DNA from: Chimaeribacter coloradensis
GTDB lineage: Bacteria > Pseudomonadota > Gammaproteobacteria > Enterobacterales > Enterobacteriaceae
DNA length: 64,000 nucleotides
Reading direction: 5' to 3'
NCBI RefSeq assembly: GCF_002858715.1
Contig: NZ_PJZH01000001.1
Coordinates: 124,001 to 188,000 of the forward strand
The translations under genes and the position numbers were made by a program. The stretch's first letter is position 1; each line of letters opens with the position of its first letter. Of the stretch, positions 51,597 to 61,317 are shown piece after piece. Below the pieces are notes generated by a model, which was given only the letters and a program-made list of their open reading frames with translations, did no database searches and was not told the DNA's origin.

Positions 51597-52106
51597 AGCG
51601 CGTTACAGCATCCTCGTTGGGAGCATTTCCACAGTCGGAGTAATCAGCAAAGTGCGTGAAGTATACCTTGATTATCCGGTTATTGAAGCCTCATCACACC
51701 ATAAAAGGCGCGGGCAGGTCGAGAGGTAAACGTGCCGTCAATCACGTTAATGTGTTTTAAATGTTAACAAAATGATATGACAATGAAATTAAATTGTGAT
51801 TACGAATCGGCAAGCGGCGCTGTCCGGTCTTCACACCGGGCGATCTTGTGGGAATACAGCAGGCTTCACCCCTGCTCCGGCCAGGCTGGCCGCCGCCCGG
51901 CGGCAGGTGCAGAATAACTAAGCACAAAAGGCTCACAAGCTGCTTACAAACTAGGATTTTATAGCGGCTGTGATAAAGTCGGGCAAAGGCATTTCCGGCC
52001 ACACCGCTGCACCGGGAGACCGGCCAGACCAACAAGAAATCTGGCAGCGGGGCGCAAGCCTAATACACTTATTTAACCTCCACCATCCGGACGTCAAAGG
52101 GCTTCT
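51597..52106. promoter_or_regulatory. Long divergent regulatory region between pncB and pepN
   Basis: A minus-strand TATACT at 51660-51665 is a candidate pncB -10, about 65 bases from its ATG. An AT-rich block lies at 51736-51800. A cluster of compact hairpins follows: CCGGT/ACCGG around loop CTTCAC (51824-51839), AGCAGG/CCTGCT around loop CTTCACC (51858-51876), CGGCCA/TGGCCG (51878-51892) and CGCCG/CGGCG (51891-51902). Short frames here look non-coding. I could not fix a pepN promoter. Confidence 0.4.
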
Positions 52107-54737
52107 ATGACACAGGTCTCTACCGCAACACAACCGCAGGCTAAATACCGGCACGACTACCGTGCCCCGGACTACACCATTACCGATATCGACCTAAATT
52201 TTGAGCTGGACGCCGACACCACCACCGTGACCGCCATCAGCCAGGTAAAACGCCTGGGTGCGGTGGGCGCCCCCCTGGTGCTGAATGGTGAAGACCTGAC
52301 GCTGCTCAGCGTCACCGTAGATGGCCAGCCGTGGCCGCATTACCACCAGCAGACGCACACGCTGGTGCTGGACCAGCTGCCGGATGCCTTTAGCCTGACC
52401 ATCGTCAACCAGATAAGCCCGGCCAAAAACAGCGCGCTGAACGGGCTTTATCTCTCCGGCGAGGCGCTCTGCACCCAGTGCGAGGCCGAAGGCTTCCGCC
52501 ACATCACCTACTACCTGGACCGCCCGGACGTGCTGGCACGTTTCACCACCCGCATCGTGGCTGATAAGGCGCGCTACCCGTTCCTGCTCTCCAACGGTAA
52601 CCGGCTGGAGCAGGGCGACCTGGGTGACGGCCGCCACTGGAGCCGCTGGGAAGACCCGTTCCCGAAACCCTGCTACCTGTTTGCGCTGGTGGCCGGTGAC
52701 TTTGATGTGCTGCGTGACAGCTTTACCACCCGCTCCGGCCGCGAGGTAGCGCTGGAACTCTATGTAGACCGCGGCAACCTGGACCGCGCCGACTGGGCGA
52801 TGACCTCGCTGAAGCAGTCGATGAAGTGGGATGAGACTCGCTTCGGCCTCGAGTACGACCTCGACATCTATATGATTGTGGCGGTGGACTTCTTCAACAT
52901 GGGCGCGATGGAGAACAAAGGGCTGAATGTCTTTAACTCCAAATATGTGCTGGCGAAAGCGGAAACCGCCACCGACACCGACTACCTGAACATTGAACGG
53001 GTGATCGGCCACGAATATTTCCACAACTGGACCGGCAACCGCGTCACCTGCCGTGACTGGTTCCAGCTCAGCCTGAAAGAGGGGCTGACGGTGTTCCGCG
53101 ATCAGGAGTTCAGTGCCGATCTCGGCTCCCGCCCGGTGAACCGCATCGCCAACGTGCGCCTGATGCGCAGCGCGCAGTTTGCCGAAGACGCCAGCCCGAT
53201 GGCGCACCCGATCCGCCCGGACAAAGTGATCGAGATGAACAACTTCTACACCCTGACGGTGTATGAGAAGGGCGCGGAAGTGATCCGCATGATGCACACC
53301 CTGTTGGGCGAGGCGCAGTTCCAGGCCGGGATGCAGCTCTATTTCGAGCGCCATGACGGCAGCGCCGCCACCTGTGACGATTTCGTGCAGGCGATGGAAG
53401 ATGCCTCGAATGTCGATCTCTCCCTGTTCCGCCGCTGGTACAGCCAGTCCGGCACGCCGGTGCTCACAGTGCGCGACGAATTCAGCACCGAGCTTCAGCA
53501 GTATCGCCTGCATGTCAGCCAGACCACGCCGCCGACCGCGGATAAGCAGGAGAAATTGCCGCTGCACATTCCGCTGGATATTGAGCTGTACGATCAGGAC
53601 GGTAATGTCATCCCGCTGGTGCGTGACGGCAACCCGGTGCATTCGGTGCTGAATGTCACCGAAGCGGAGCAGACCTTTGTGTTTGACGGCATTACGCTGC
53701 CGCCGGTGCCGTCGCTGCTGCGCCACTTCTCGGCGCCGGTGAAGCTGGACTACCCCTACAGCGACCAGCAGCTCACCTTCCTGATGCAGCACGCCACCGA
53801 CCCGTTCTCCCGCTGGGATGCGGCGCAGAGCCTGCTGGCGCTCTATATCCGGCTGAACGTCGCCCGCCACCAGCAGAAGCAGCCGCTGTCGCTGCCGCTG
53901 CATGTGGCGGATGCCTTCCGCGGCATCCTGCTGGATGAGACGCTGGAACCGGCGCTGATTGCGCAGATCCTGTCGTTGCCGTCAGAGAATGAGATGGCGG
54001 AGCTGTTCACCACCATCGACCCGGAAGCGATCCACGCCGTGCACTCCGCGATTGTCGGCTGCCTGGCCACCGAAATGGCAGATGAATGGCTGGCGGTTTA
54101 CTACGCCAACCAGACGCCGGAGTACCGTGTGGAACACGCCGACATCGGCAAACGCAGCCTGCGCAACCTCTGCCTCAGCTATCTGGCCTTTGGCGACCCG
54201 GCGCATGCCGACGCGATGGTGGCGAAACAGTACCACGCCGCCGATAACATGACCGACGCGCTGGCGGCGCTGTCAGCGGCCGTGGCGGCCCAGTTGCCGT
54301 GCTGCACGGCGCTGCTGACGGCGTTTGATGAGCGCTGGCATCAGGACGGCCTGGTGATGGACAAGTGGTTCATCCTGCAGGCGACCAGCCCGGCAGAGAA
54401 TGTGCTGGAGAAAGTACGCAGCCTGCTGAACCACCGCTCCTTCAGCCTGGGCAACCCGAACCGGGTGCGCTCGCTGATCGGCGCGTTCGCCTCAGGCAAC
54501 CCGTCCGCCTTCCATGCGGCAGACGGCAGCGGCTACCGCTTCCTGGTGGAGATCCTCACTGACCTCAACACCCGCAACCCGCAGGTGGCCTCGCGGCTGG
54601 TGGAGCCGCTGATCCGCCTGCAACGCTATGACGAATCCCGCCAGGCGCAGATGCGCGCGGCGCTGGAGCAGCTCAAGAGCCTGCCGAACCTTTCCGGCGA
54701 TCTCTATGAGAAGATCAGCAAAGCGCTGGATGCCTGA
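52107..54737 (+). CDS. pepN: Aminopeptidase N
   Basis: PepN is the main broad-specificity M1 zinc aminopeptidase of the cytoplasm, trimming N-terminal residues from peptides. The 876-residue protein has the GAMEN exopeptidase motif (FFNMGAMENKGLNVF). The zinc site is VIGHEYFHNWTGNRVTCRDWFQLSLKEGLTVFRDQEF near residues 300-335, with HExxH and the distal glutamate. The DUF3458 Ig-like domain and the long helical C-terminal domain complete it. It is about six residues longer than E. coli at the N-terminus (MTQVSTATQPQAKYRHDYRAPDY). A terminator follows. Confidence 0.98.
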   Translation: MTQVSTATQPQAKYRHDYRAPDYTITDIDLNFELDADTTTVTAISQVKRLGAVGAPLVLNGEDLTLLSVTVDGQPWPHYHQQTHTLVLDQLPDAFSLTIVNQISPAKNSALNGLYLSGEALCTQCEAEGFRHITYYLDRPDVLARFTTRIVADKARYPFLLSNGNRLEQGDLGDGRHWSRWEDPFPKPCYLFALVAGDFDVLRDSFTTRSGREVALELYVDRGNLDRADWAMTSLKQSMKWDETRFGLEYDLDIYMIVAVDFFNMGAMENKGLNVFNSKYVLAKAETATDTDYLNIERVIGHEYFHNWTGNRVTCRDWFQLSLKEGLTVFRDQEFSADLGSRPVNRIANVRLMRSAQFAEDASPMAHPIRPDKVIEMNNFYTLTVYEKGAEVIRMMHTLLGEAQFQAGMQLYFERHDGSAATCDDFVQAMEDASNVDLSLFRRWYSQSGTPVLTVRDEFSTELQQYRLHVSQTTPPTADKQEKLPLHIPLDIELYDQDGNVIPLVRDGNPVHSVLNVTEAEQTFVFDGITLPPVPSLLRHFSAPVKLDYPYSDQQLTFLMQHATDPFSRWDAAQSLLALYIRLNVARHQQKQPLSLPLHVADAFRGILLDETLEPALIAQILSLPSENEMAELFTTIDPEAIHAVHSAIVGCLATEMADEWLAVYYANQTPEYRVEHADIGKRSLRNLCLSYLAFGDPAHADAMVAKQYHAADNMTDALAALSAAVAAQLPCCTALLTAFDERWHQDGLVMDKWFILQATSPAENVLEKVRSLLNHRSFSLGNPNRVRSLIGAFASGNPSAFHAADGSGYRFLVEILTDLNTRNPQVASRLVEPLIRLQRYDESRQAQMRAALEQLKSLPNLSGDLYEKISKALDA

Positions 54738-54754
54738 CCCAACGCGTAGGCGAT

Positions 54755-54791
54755 AAAAAGGCGCGGTTCGTAATGAACCGCGCCTTTTTTT
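54755..54791. terminator. Bidirectional terminator between pepN and ssuB
   Basis: A 15-bp stem AAAAAGGCGCGGTTC/GAACCGCGCCTTTTT with loop GTAAT is A-rich on one flank and T-rich on the other. It serves both convergent units. Confidence 0.97.
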
Positions 54792-54818
54792 ATGGCGGGA
54801 AGCGCCTGGGAAAACTGG

Positions 54819-55595
54819 TCAGGCGTAGCCGCGTGACGCCACCGGTTGCAGCGCCGGGGCAGGGGTCAGAATGCGGTCCAGCACCCGGCTCTCCAGCTCG
54901 GCCAGGCGGACCGACCCGCGGCGGCGCGGGCGCGGCACGTCCACTGTCACATCCAGGCCGACCCGCCCCTCTTCGATCAGCAGCACCCGGTCAGCCAGCG
55001 CCACCGCCTCACTGACATCGTGCGTCACCAGCAGCACCGTGAAGCCGTGCGTCAGCCAGAGGGATTCAATCAGCCCCTGCATCTCAATGCGCGTCAGGGC
55101 ATCCAGCGCGCCCAGCGGCTCATCCAGCAGCAGCAGCCGCGGCCGGTGGATCAGCGCCCGCGCCAGTGCCACCCGCTGTTTCTGCCCGCCGGAGAGGGCA
55201 GACGGCCACTCACCGGCACGCTCCGCCAGCCCGACCGCCGCCAGCGCCTCCTGCGCCGCCGGCCGCCAGTTCCCTTTCAGCCCCAGCCCGACGTTATCAA
55301 TCACCCGCTTCCACGGCAGCAGGCGCGCCTCCTGGAACATCAGGCGGGTATCCTCCTGCACGCTGGCCAGCGGCGCATTGCCGCTCAGCAGCGCGCCTTC
55401 GCTGGCCTGCTCCAGCCCGGCCAGCAGGCGCAGCAGGGTACTTTTGCCGCAGCCGCTGCGGCCCACCACCGCCACAAACTGGCCGGGAACAATACGCAGA
55501 TCGATGTCATGCAGCACTGTGCGGGCACCGTAACGTTTGCTGATATGGTTCAGTGTCAGCGGGGTGCCCTGCGGGATACGGGTGGGCGTACTCAT
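54819..55595 (-). CDS. ssuB: Aliphatic sulfonate ABC transporter, ATP-binding protein
   Basis: SsuB powers uptake of alkanesulfonates together with SsuC and the binding protein SsuA. The 258-residue ATPase has Walker [10 protein letters not shown] near residue 45, the signature [15 protein letters not shown], Walker [17 protein letters not shown] and the H-loop VTHDVSEAV. It is the last gene of ssuEADCB. Its ATG overlaps the ssuC stop (ATGA), with AAGGAGG upstream. The C-terminal tail is rich in Arg and Ala and diverges from E. coli. Confidence 0.96.
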   Translation of the reverse strand: MSTPTRIPQGTPLTLNHISKRYGARTVLHDIDLRIVPGQFVAVVGRSGCGKSTLLRLLAGLEQASEGALLSGNAPLASVQEDTRLMFQEARLLPWKRVIDNVGLGLKGNWRPAAQEALAAVGLAERAGEWPSALSGGQKQRVALARALIHRPRLLLLDEPLGALDALTRIEMQGLIESLWLTHGFTVLLVTHDVSEAVALADRVLLIEEGRVGLDVTVDVPRPRRRGSVRLAELESRVLDRILTPAPALQPVASRGYA

Positions 55596-56389
55596 GCGTT
55601 GCCTCCTTGGGAGGTCAGTTGATAGGCGGGGTGCCAGCGCAGCCAGACGCGCTCCAGCAGTTGCGCGCTGAAGTCAGCCAGCTTGCCGAGAATGGCGTAC
55701 AGCACAATGGCCACTACCACGATGTCAGTCTGCAAAAACTCACGGGCGTTCATCGCCAGATAGCCGATCCCGGCATTGGCGGAGATGGTCTCTGCCACAA
55801 TCAGCGTCAGCCACATAAAGCCGAGCGCAAACCGCACGCCGACCATGATCGAGGGCAGGGCACCGGGCAGCACCACCTGCACAAACAGCGGCAGCCCGGA
55901 GAGGCCATAACTGCGCGCCATCTCCAGCAGGCCGCGGTCAATGTTGCGGATACCGTGATAGGTGTTCAGGTAGATCGGGAACAGCGTGCCGAGCGCCACC
56001 AGGAAAATCTTGGCGGATTCATCAATGCCGAACCACAAAATCACCAGCGGGATCAGCGCCAGGTGCGGGATATTGCGCAGCATCTGGAGCGAGCTGTCCA
56101 GCAGCCGCTCCCCCCAGCGTGACAGGCCGGTGATAAAGCCGAGCAGCAGCCCGAGGCTGCCGCCGATGGCAAAGCCGATCCCGGCGCGCCAGCTGCTGAT
56201 CGCCAGATGGTGCCAGAGTTCGCCGCTGGCGCTCAGCGACCAGAAGGCGGTGATCACCGCGCTGGGGGCCGGCAGGATACGGTTAGAGAGCCAGCCGGCC
56301 TCCACCGCCAGTTGCCAGACGGCAATCAGCAGCACCGGCACGGCCCAGGGGGCGAGGCGGTATAACCCGCGTTTGGCAAAGTGATGCAT
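55592..56389 (-). CDS. ssuC: Aliphatic sulfonate ABC transporter, permease
   Basis: SsuC is the inner-membrane permease of the sulfonate importer (BPD_transp_1 family). The 265-residue protein has about six hydrophobic segments. The EAA-type loop that docks SsuB appears as [34 protein letters not shown] 56389 has GAGGAG seven bases upstream and fits the E. coli length; a start 51 bases earlier would overlap ssuD. It lies ten bases after ssuD and overlaps ssuB. Confidence 0.96.
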   Translation of the reverse strand: MHHFAKRGLYRLAPWAVPVLLIAVWQLAVEAGWLSNRILPAPSAVITAFWSLSASGELWHHLAISSWRAGIGFAIGGSLGLLLGFITGLSRWGERLLDSSLQMLRNIPHLALIPLVILWFGIDESAKIFLVALGTLFPIYLNTYHGIRNIDRGLLEMARSYGLSGLPLFVQVVLPGALPSIMVGVRFALGFMWLTLIVAETISANAGIGYLAMNAREFLQTDIVVVAIVLYAILGKLADFSAQLLERVWLRWHPAYQLTSQGGNA

Positions 56390-56399
56390 GGCGCGCTCC

Positions 56400-57551
56400 T
56401 CAGCTCTGTGACGCAGTGGTCTGGTAGAAGTCATTGGCAATCACCTCGGATTGCGGCCGGATCACCCGCAGGTTAGCGGGCGCGGCATCCGGGGCGGCGA
56501 GATCGAGGTGCGGGAACAGCAGCTCACCCACCCGGTACGCCTCCTCCAGATGCGGGTAACCGGAGAGCACAAAAGTATCGATGCCCAGATCGGCATACTC
56601 CTGCATCCGCGCCGCCACGGTCGGGCCGTCGCCGACCAGCGCCGTCCCGGCCCCGCCGCGCACCAGTCCGACCCCGGCCCACAGGTTGGGGCTGATCTCC
56701 AGGTTATTTTTGTTGCCGCCGTGCAGTGCCGCCATCCGCCGCTGGCCCACGGAATCAAAACGGGCAAACGACTGCTGGGCCCGGGCGATGGTCTCATCAT
56801 CCAGATTGGCGATCAGCCGGTCAGCGGCGCGCCACGCCTCGTCGGTGGTCTCACGCACAATCACATGCAGCCGGATGCCGAACCGTACCTGACGCCCTTT
56901 GGCGGCCGCTTTGGTGCGGACCTGCTCAATCTTCTCTTTGACCTGCGCCGGCGGCTCGCCCCAGGTCAGGTAGAGTTCGACCTGCTCGGCGGCCAGATCC
57001 TGCGCGGCGTCGGAGGAGCCGCCGAAGTAGAGCGGCGGGCGCGGCTGCTGCACCGGCGGCAGCATCAGGCGCGCCTCCTTGACCTGAATATGTTTGCCGT
57101 TGAAGGTCACGGTTTCGCCCTCCAGCACCCGACGCCAGACGTGGGTAAACTCGGCAGAGGCTTCGTAACGCGCTTCGTGGTCGAGGAACAGCCCCTCACC
57201 GGCCAGCTCATCCGGATCGCCGCCGGTGACCAGGTTAAACAGGGCGCGCCCGTTGGAGAGCCGGTCGAGCGTGGCGGCCTGCCGCGCCGCCAGCGTCGGG
57301 GAGATGATGCCGGGGCGCAGCGCCACCAGGAATTTCAGCCGTTGCGTTACCGGAATCATCGACGCCGCCACCAGCCAGGAGTCTTCACAGGAGCGGCCGG
57401 TGGGGATCAGCACCCCGCCGAACCCCAGGCGATCCACCGCCTGGGCGATCTGTTGCAGGTAGGCGTGGTCCACGGTGCGCGCCCCTTCCTGGGTGCCGAG
57501 GTAGTGGCCGTCGCCGTGGGTCGGTAAAAACCAGAAAACGTTAAGGCTCAT
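56400..57551 (-). CDS. ssuD: FMNH2-dependent alkanesulfonate monooxygenase
   Basis: SsuD cleaves alkanesulfonates to aldehyde and sulfite using FMNH2 from SsuE, so the cell can use them as a sulfur source. The 383-residue luciferase-like TIM-barrel protein starts [19 protein letters not shown]. Conserved blocks include [31 protein letters not shown], the [15 protein letters not shown] segment and [25 protein letters not shown] lies eight bases before the ATG. It is flanked by ssuA and ssuC. Confidence 0.97.
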   Translation of the reverse strand: MSLNVFWFLPTHGDGHYLGTQEGARTVDHAYLQQIAQAVDRLGFGGVLIPTGRSCEDSWLVAASMIPVTQRLKFLVALRPGIISPTLAARQAATLDRLSNGRALFNLVTGGDPDELAGEGLFLDHEARYEASAEFTHVWRRVLEGETVTFNGKHIQVKEARLMLPPVQQPRPPLYFGGSSDAAQDLAAEQVELYLTWGEPPAQVKEKIEQVRTKAAAKGRQVRFGIRLHVIVRETTDEAWRAADRLIANLDDETIARAQQSFARFDSVGQRRMAALHGGNKNNLEISPNLWAGVGLVRGGAGTALVGDGPTVAARMQEYADLGIDTFVLSGYPHLEEAYRVGELLFPHLDLAAPDAAPANLRVIRPQSEVIANDFYQTTASQS

Positions 57552-57570
57552 AATGTGTGCTCCTTAGTGT

Positions 57571-57591
57571 CCCGGCGCGCGGTGCGCCGGG
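57571..57591 (-). terminator. Intercistronic hairpin between ssuA and ssuD
   Basis: An 8-bp stem CCCGGCGC/GCGCCGGG with a five-base loop fills most of the 55-base gap. Its place just after the binding-protein gene suggests a role in raising ssuA mRNA over the distal genes. It has no T tract. Confidence 0.45.
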
Positions 57592-57606
57592 CGCAGGGGA
57601 AAAAGG

Positions 57607-58578
57607 TCAGGGCTCGGCGTGCCAGATGCGGCTGGCGATATCCAGTTTTTTCGGCAGCAGGCGGTTCTCATAAAACAGGTCGGCGGTCTCCTGCTGCGCG
57701 TTGGCGGTACGCGCATCTACCGGCTCAATTACCGTCACCGGGCGGTGGCTCAGGTAGGTGGCGATCACCGGCTCCGGCAGCCCCATGGCGTTGGCCAGCA
57801 GGGTAACACTGCGGTCGCGGTCGCTGCGGGTCAGGGCATCGGCGGCGGTCAGCTGGGTCAGCACGTCACGGATAAAGGCCGGGTTCGCCTCGGCATACGT
57901 GCGCGCCGCCAGGTAGAAGGAGCCGGTCTGGTTGAGGGTGGTGCCGTCTTTCAGCACCCGCACACCGCCCTGAAGCTGCGCGGCGGAGTAGTACGGGTCC
58001 CAGATCGCCCAGGCGTCGACGTTGTGCTGCGCAAAGGCGGCGCGCGCATCGGCCGGGGTCAGGTAGACCGGGGTAATGTCATTGAAGGTCAGCCCTGCCT
58101 GTTGCAGCGCCCGTAACAGCAGGTTGTGCGAGCTGGAGCCTTTCTGGAACGCCACTTTGCGCCCTTTCAGGTCAGCCACGCGCTGGATCGGGCTGTTGGC
58201 CGCCACCAGGATCACTTCCGCCTTGGGTTTAGGCGGCTCCTGCCCGACATAGAGCAGATCGGCCCCGGCCGCCTGTGCAAACAGCGGCGGCAGATCGCCG
58301 GTGCTGCCCAGGTCAATGCTGCCGACGTTCAGCGCCTCCAGCATCTGCGGCCCGGCCGGGAACTCCACCCAAGTAATGCGGGTCTGCGGGTAGCGCTTTT
58401 CCAGCATCTGGTGGGTTTTCGCCAGCACCAGGCTTACCGACCCTTTCTGGTAGCCGATGCGGAACTGCGCCGGTGCCTGGGCTGCCTGCGCCGCCATGCT
58501 CAGCCCGGCAAGCAATGTAAACAGCGTCATCAGGGCAGACAGGCGGCCCCAGCGGCGGAACAACGACATCGGTGTCAT
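57607..58578 (-). CDS. ssuA: Aliphatic sulfonate ABC transporter, periplasmic binding protein
   Basis: SsuA captures alkanesulfonates in the periplasm. The 323-residue precursor has a signal peptide (RLSALMTLFTLLAGLSMAAQA) and the NMT1/SsuA fold (FRIGYQKGSVSLVLAKTHQML, VGSIDLGSTGDLPPLFAQAAG, VAFQKGSSSHNLLLRALQQAG, DAWAIWDPYYSAAQ). ATG 58578 has AAGGAG seven bases upstream. It is the second gene of ssuEADCB. Confidence 0.96.
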   Translation of the reverse strand: MTPMSLFRRWGRLSALMTLFTLLAGLSMAAQAAQAPAQFRIGYQKGSVSLVLAKTHQMLEKRYPQTRITWVEFPAGPQMLEALNVGSIDLGSTGDLPPLFAQAAGADLLYVGQEPPKPKAEVILVAANSPIQRVADLKGRKVAFQKGSSSHNLLLRALQQAGLTFNDITPVYLTPADARAAFAQHNVDAWAIWDPYYSAAQLQGGVRVLKDGTTLNQTGSFYLAARTYAEANPAFIRDVLTQLTAADALTRSDRDRSVTLLANAMGLPEPVIATYLSHRPVTVIEPVDARTANAQQETADLFYENRLLPKKLDIASRIWHAEP

Positions 58579-58600
58579 TCTGGCTCTCCTTATGTCCGGT

Positions 58601-59167
58601 TCAGGCGATATGTTGCAGTTGTGAGGTGCGCACCGGCGTGCGGCGATCCAGCGCCTGGTAGAAACTTTCCAGCGCCTCCTCCAGCCGCAGCGCCAGTGCC
58701 GGTACCAGCGTCGGCTGCGGCTGCGCTTTCATCTCAATCTGGCTGTCATCAGCAAAGACGCCGTGCAGCACTTCCTGCGCTTTCAGGGCGGCCAGCACCG
58801 GTTTCAGGGCGTAATCCACGGCCAGCATGTGGGCGATGGAGCCGCCGGTCGCCAGCGGCAACACCACTTTGTGGTCAAGCGCGCGCTCGGGCAGCAGGTC
58901 AAGCAGGGTTTTCAGCGCGCCGGAGTACGCTGCTTTATAAACCGGCGTGGCGATCAGCAACCCGTCTGCCCGGGCCAGCTCAGCCGCCAGCGCCTTGATC
59001 TGCGGGCTGTTGAAATTGGCATACAGCAGATCGTCGGCGTCGAAATCATGCAGGTTATAGGCGGTGATGGTTACGCCGCGCTGTTGCAGCCACTGTTCGC
59101 TGCGGCGCAGCAGCACAGAAGAGCGGGAGGGTTGTCGCGGGCTGCCTGCCAGAGATATAACGTGCAT
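58601..59167 (-). CDS. ssuE: NAD(P)H-dependent FMN reductase SsuE
   Basis: SsuE reduces FMN and passes FMNH2 to SsuD. The 188-residue flavodoxin-like protein starts [22 protein letters not shown], the phosphate-binding loop. [24 protein letters not shown] carries the active-site tyrosine region, and [23 protein letters not shown] follows. ATG 59167 is preferred because AAGGAG is correctly spaced from it; a GTG six bases upstream overlaps that SD. It is the first gene of the ssu operon and divergent from pyrD. Cbl/CysB control is expected from E. coli, but I could not mark a site. Confidence 0.96.
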   Translation of the reverse strand: MHVISLAGSPRQPSRSSVLLRRSEQWLQQRGVTITAYNLHDFDADDLLYANFNSPQIKALAAELARADGLLIATPVYKAAYSGALKTLLDLLPERALDHKVVLPLATGGSIAHMLAVDYALKPVLAALKAQEVLHGVFADDSQIEMKAQPQPTLVPALALRLEEALESFYQALDRRTPVRTSQLQHIA

Positions 59168-59350
59168 ACTCACTCCTTATAACTGAATGGAATAGCCAGG
59201 CCATTTTTCCTGACGAAGTGTTACTACGCTATCAGCGGGAGCGGCGTTCTTAAAATCTCTTTTTCTGCTTTCTTTTTCTGAAAAAGGGCATAACGTCAGG
59301 CGGGCTGACAGCAGAGAAAGAGACGGCCCGGGAAGCGCTTCAGGCTGCGG

Positions 59351-59366
59351 GAGAAAACGTTTGCGG
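59351..59366. promoter_or_regulatory. PurR operator upstream of pyrD
   Basis: GAGAAAACGTTTGCGG matches the PurR box (ANGAAAACGTTTGCGT and its complement) at all but the two outer positions. It lies just upstream of the pyrD promoter. PurR repression of pyrD is known in E. coli. Confidence 0.75.
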
Positions 59367-59416
59367 AAAGGGGCTTTTTTTACCCCGGATCATTTCCCTT
59401 TTCACCGGTATTCGCG

Positions 59417-59459
59417 GATAATACGCCCCCGGTTTGCCACCGGGAACTCAGGAGATTTC
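59417..59459 (+). promoter_or_regulatory. pyrD promoter -10 and nucleotide-sensing leader hairpin
   Basis: GATAAT (59417-59422) is a 5/6 -10 element. It is followed at start-site distance by a run of C then GG. CCCGGT (59428-59433) can pair with ACCGGG (59439-59444) just before the GGAG ribosome binding site. Transcripts starting at the C run would form this hairpin; those starting at the following G would not. That is the layout of the known CTP/GTP start-site switch controlling pyrD translation in E. coli. Confidence 0.65.
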
Positions 59460-60470
59460 ATGTATTATCCCCTCGTCAGAAAAGCACTTTTCCAGCTCGA
59501 CCCAGAACACGCACACGAATTAACCTTCCGCCAGCTTCGCCGCCTTTCCGGCTCGCCGTTCGAATTCCTTATCCGCCAGTCGTTACCGGCCAAGCCGGTC
59601 AGCTGCATGGGCCTCTCTTTCAAAAACCCGCTGGGCCTGGCGGCCGGGCTGGACAAAGACGGCGAATGCATTGATGCGTTCGGGGCGATGGGGTTCGGTT
59701 TTGTGGAGGTCGGCACCGTGACGCCGCGCCCGCAGGCGGGCAACGAGAAGCCGCGGCTGTTCCGGGTGGTGGAGGCAGAGGGGTTAATCAACCGCATGGG
59801 CTTCAATAACCGTGGGGTCGATAATCTGATAGAAAATGTCAAAAAATCGCGTTTTGGCGGGATACTCGGCATCAATATCGGCAAGAATAAAGACACGCCG
59901 GTGGAGAACGGCAAGGATGATTACCTGCTCTGCATGGAGAAAGTCTACCCCTATGCCGGCTATATTGCGGTTAATATCTCATCACCCAATACGCCGGGGC
60001 TGCGTTCATTGCAGTATGGCGACGCGCTGGATGAATTGCTCGCCGCCATCAAGAATAAGCAGGCTGAATTACAGCAGCGCCACCACAAATATGTGCCGGT
60101 GGCGGTGAAAATTGCGCCGGATTTGTCGGAGGAGGAGCTGGTGCAAATTGCCGACAGCCTGGTCCGCCATAATATCGATGGGGTGATTGCCACCAATACC
60201 ACGCTCGATCGTAAACTGATTCACGGCCTTAATTATTGCGAACAGGCGGGCGGCCTGAGCGGGCGGCCGGTACAGTTACGCAGCACAGAAGTGATTCGCC
60301 GTTTGTCGCTGGAATTACAGGGGCGGTTGCCGATTATTGGCGTGGGCGGCATCGACTCCTTAACCGCCGCGCGGGAGAAAATGCAGGCGGGCGCATCGCT
60401 GATTCAACTCTATTCCGGCTTTATTTACCACGGACCCCGGCTGATAAAAGATATTATTAACGCGATTTGA
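59460..60470 (+). CDS. pyrD: Dihydroorotate dehydrogenase (quinone)
   Basis: PyrD is the class 2, membrane-associated, quinone-linked enzyme of UMP synthesis. The 336-residue protein has the N-terminal helix that enters the membrane ([23 protein letters not shown]). FMN-site segments include [30 protein letters not shown] and [14 protein letters not shown], which carries the catalytic serine. IGVGGIDS follows near the C-terminus. ATG 59460 has CAGGAG nine bases upstream; the longer in-frame reading from 59361 would run through the promoter and is rejected. Confidence 0.98.
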   Translation: MYYPLVRKALFQLDPEHAHELTFRQLRRLSGSPFEFLIRQSLPAKPVSCMGLSFKNPLGLAAGLDKDGECIDAFGAMGFGFVEVGTVTPRPQAGNEKPRLFRVVEAEGLINRMGFNNRGVDNLIENVKKSRFGGILGINIGKNKDTPVENGKDDYLLCMEKVYPYAGYIAVNISSPNTPGLRSLQYGDALDELLAAIKNKQAELQQRHHKYVPVAVKIAPDLSEEELVQIADSLVRHNIDGVIATNTTLDRKLIHGLNYCEQAGGLSGRPVQLRSTEVIRRLSLELQGRLPIIGVGGIDSLTAAREKMQAGASLIQLYSGFIYHGPRLIKDIINAI

Positions 60471-60697
60471 TAGTTTTTAACCAACCTGCCGTGCCGGGGG
60501 GTTTATTTCTCCTTCCGGCTCGTCTATATTTTGTCCACTGCCGGGGTTATAGGCGCGGGATGCCAGCACGTTACCAGACTAAATAATATGTCCCGCGATC
60601 CTCACCGGCATCATTTATTAACACACCCCAGCAAAAGCCCTTTTACGGCGCGTTTGCTGGTGGTTTTGGAAATTAACAGGCGTAAAGGGGTAACCCG

Positions 60698-61246
60698 ATG
60701 AGAATCAAACCTGACGACAATTGGCGTTGGTATTTTGACGCCGATCACGATCGGCTGATGTTGGATTTGGCAAACGGCATGATATTCCGCTCACGTTTTC
60801 CCGCCAAAATGTTAACGCCGGATGCGTTTGGTGAGTGTGCGTTTTCCGTGGAGGATGCGGCGCTCTATTTTGATTATGAAGCGCAGTGCCGCAAAATTAA
60901 GCTTAAATCGGAGCAGCGCGCCGAGCTGGTATTAAATGCGCTGGTGGCGTTCCGTTACCTGAAGCCGCTGATGCCGAAAAGCTGGCACTTCACCCAGCAG
61001 GCACGCACGCTGGCACCGAAAACCGGGGATGTGGTGGCCGTCAGGGTCACGGAGAGCGGTGACCGGGCGCAGTTGCTGGTGGTGGAATCCGGTGACAATG
61101 CCAGCCTCTGTTTGCTGGCGCAGAACCAACTGGCGCTGGCCGGGCGCACCATGCAGTGCGGTGACGCCATCAAAATCATGCATGACCGGATGATGCCGGT
61201 CGCGGAAGAGCTGGATCTGGCTGCCCTGTACGACCAGGCCGTGTAA
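60698..61246 (+). CDS. zapC: Cell division protein ZapC
   Basis: ZapC binds FtsZ and promotes bundling of its protofilaments at the Z-ring. The 182-residue protein starts [28 protein letters not shown], close to E. coli ZapC. It keeps [22 protein letters not shown] and [24 protein letters not shown] stands before the ATG. The upstream 227-base gap contains an 8-bp stem CCAGCAAA/TTTGCTGG (60628-60635, 60653-60660), possibly part of its leader. Confidence 0.95.
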   Translation: MRIKPDDNWRWYFDADHDRLMLDLANGMIFRSRFPAKMLTPDAFGECAFSVEDAALYFDYEAQCRKIKLKSEQRAELVLNALVAFRYLKPLMPKSWHFTQQARTLAPKTGDVVAVRVTESGDRAQLLVVESGDNASLCLLAQNQLALAGRTMQCGDAIKIMHDRMMPVAEELDLAALYDQAV

Positions 61247-61317
61247 GCGTTCCGTTCTGAAAACAGCGCACCCGCGGGCGCGCCGCCTTTCTGCCCCCGG
61301 TTTTCCGGCCAGGCTAG

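Noticed and set aside
51757-52035. 92-codon minus-strand frame in the pncB-pepN gap
   Set aside because: No ribosome binding site and atypical composition. The hairpin cluster there argues for RNA or DNA function instead.
52194-53903. 569-codon open frame on the minus strand inside pepN
   Set aside because: It is a mirror of pepN caused by GC-rich third positions. The translation has no recognisable domain and pepN is unambiguous.
56451-57527. 358-codon plus-strand frame over ssuD
   Set aside because: Antisense shadow of the well-supported ssuD.
59361-59459. N-terminal extension of pyrD
   Set aside because: The upstream in-frame reading crosses the PurR box and promoter. The family start [14 protein letters not shown] with a good SD is at 59460.
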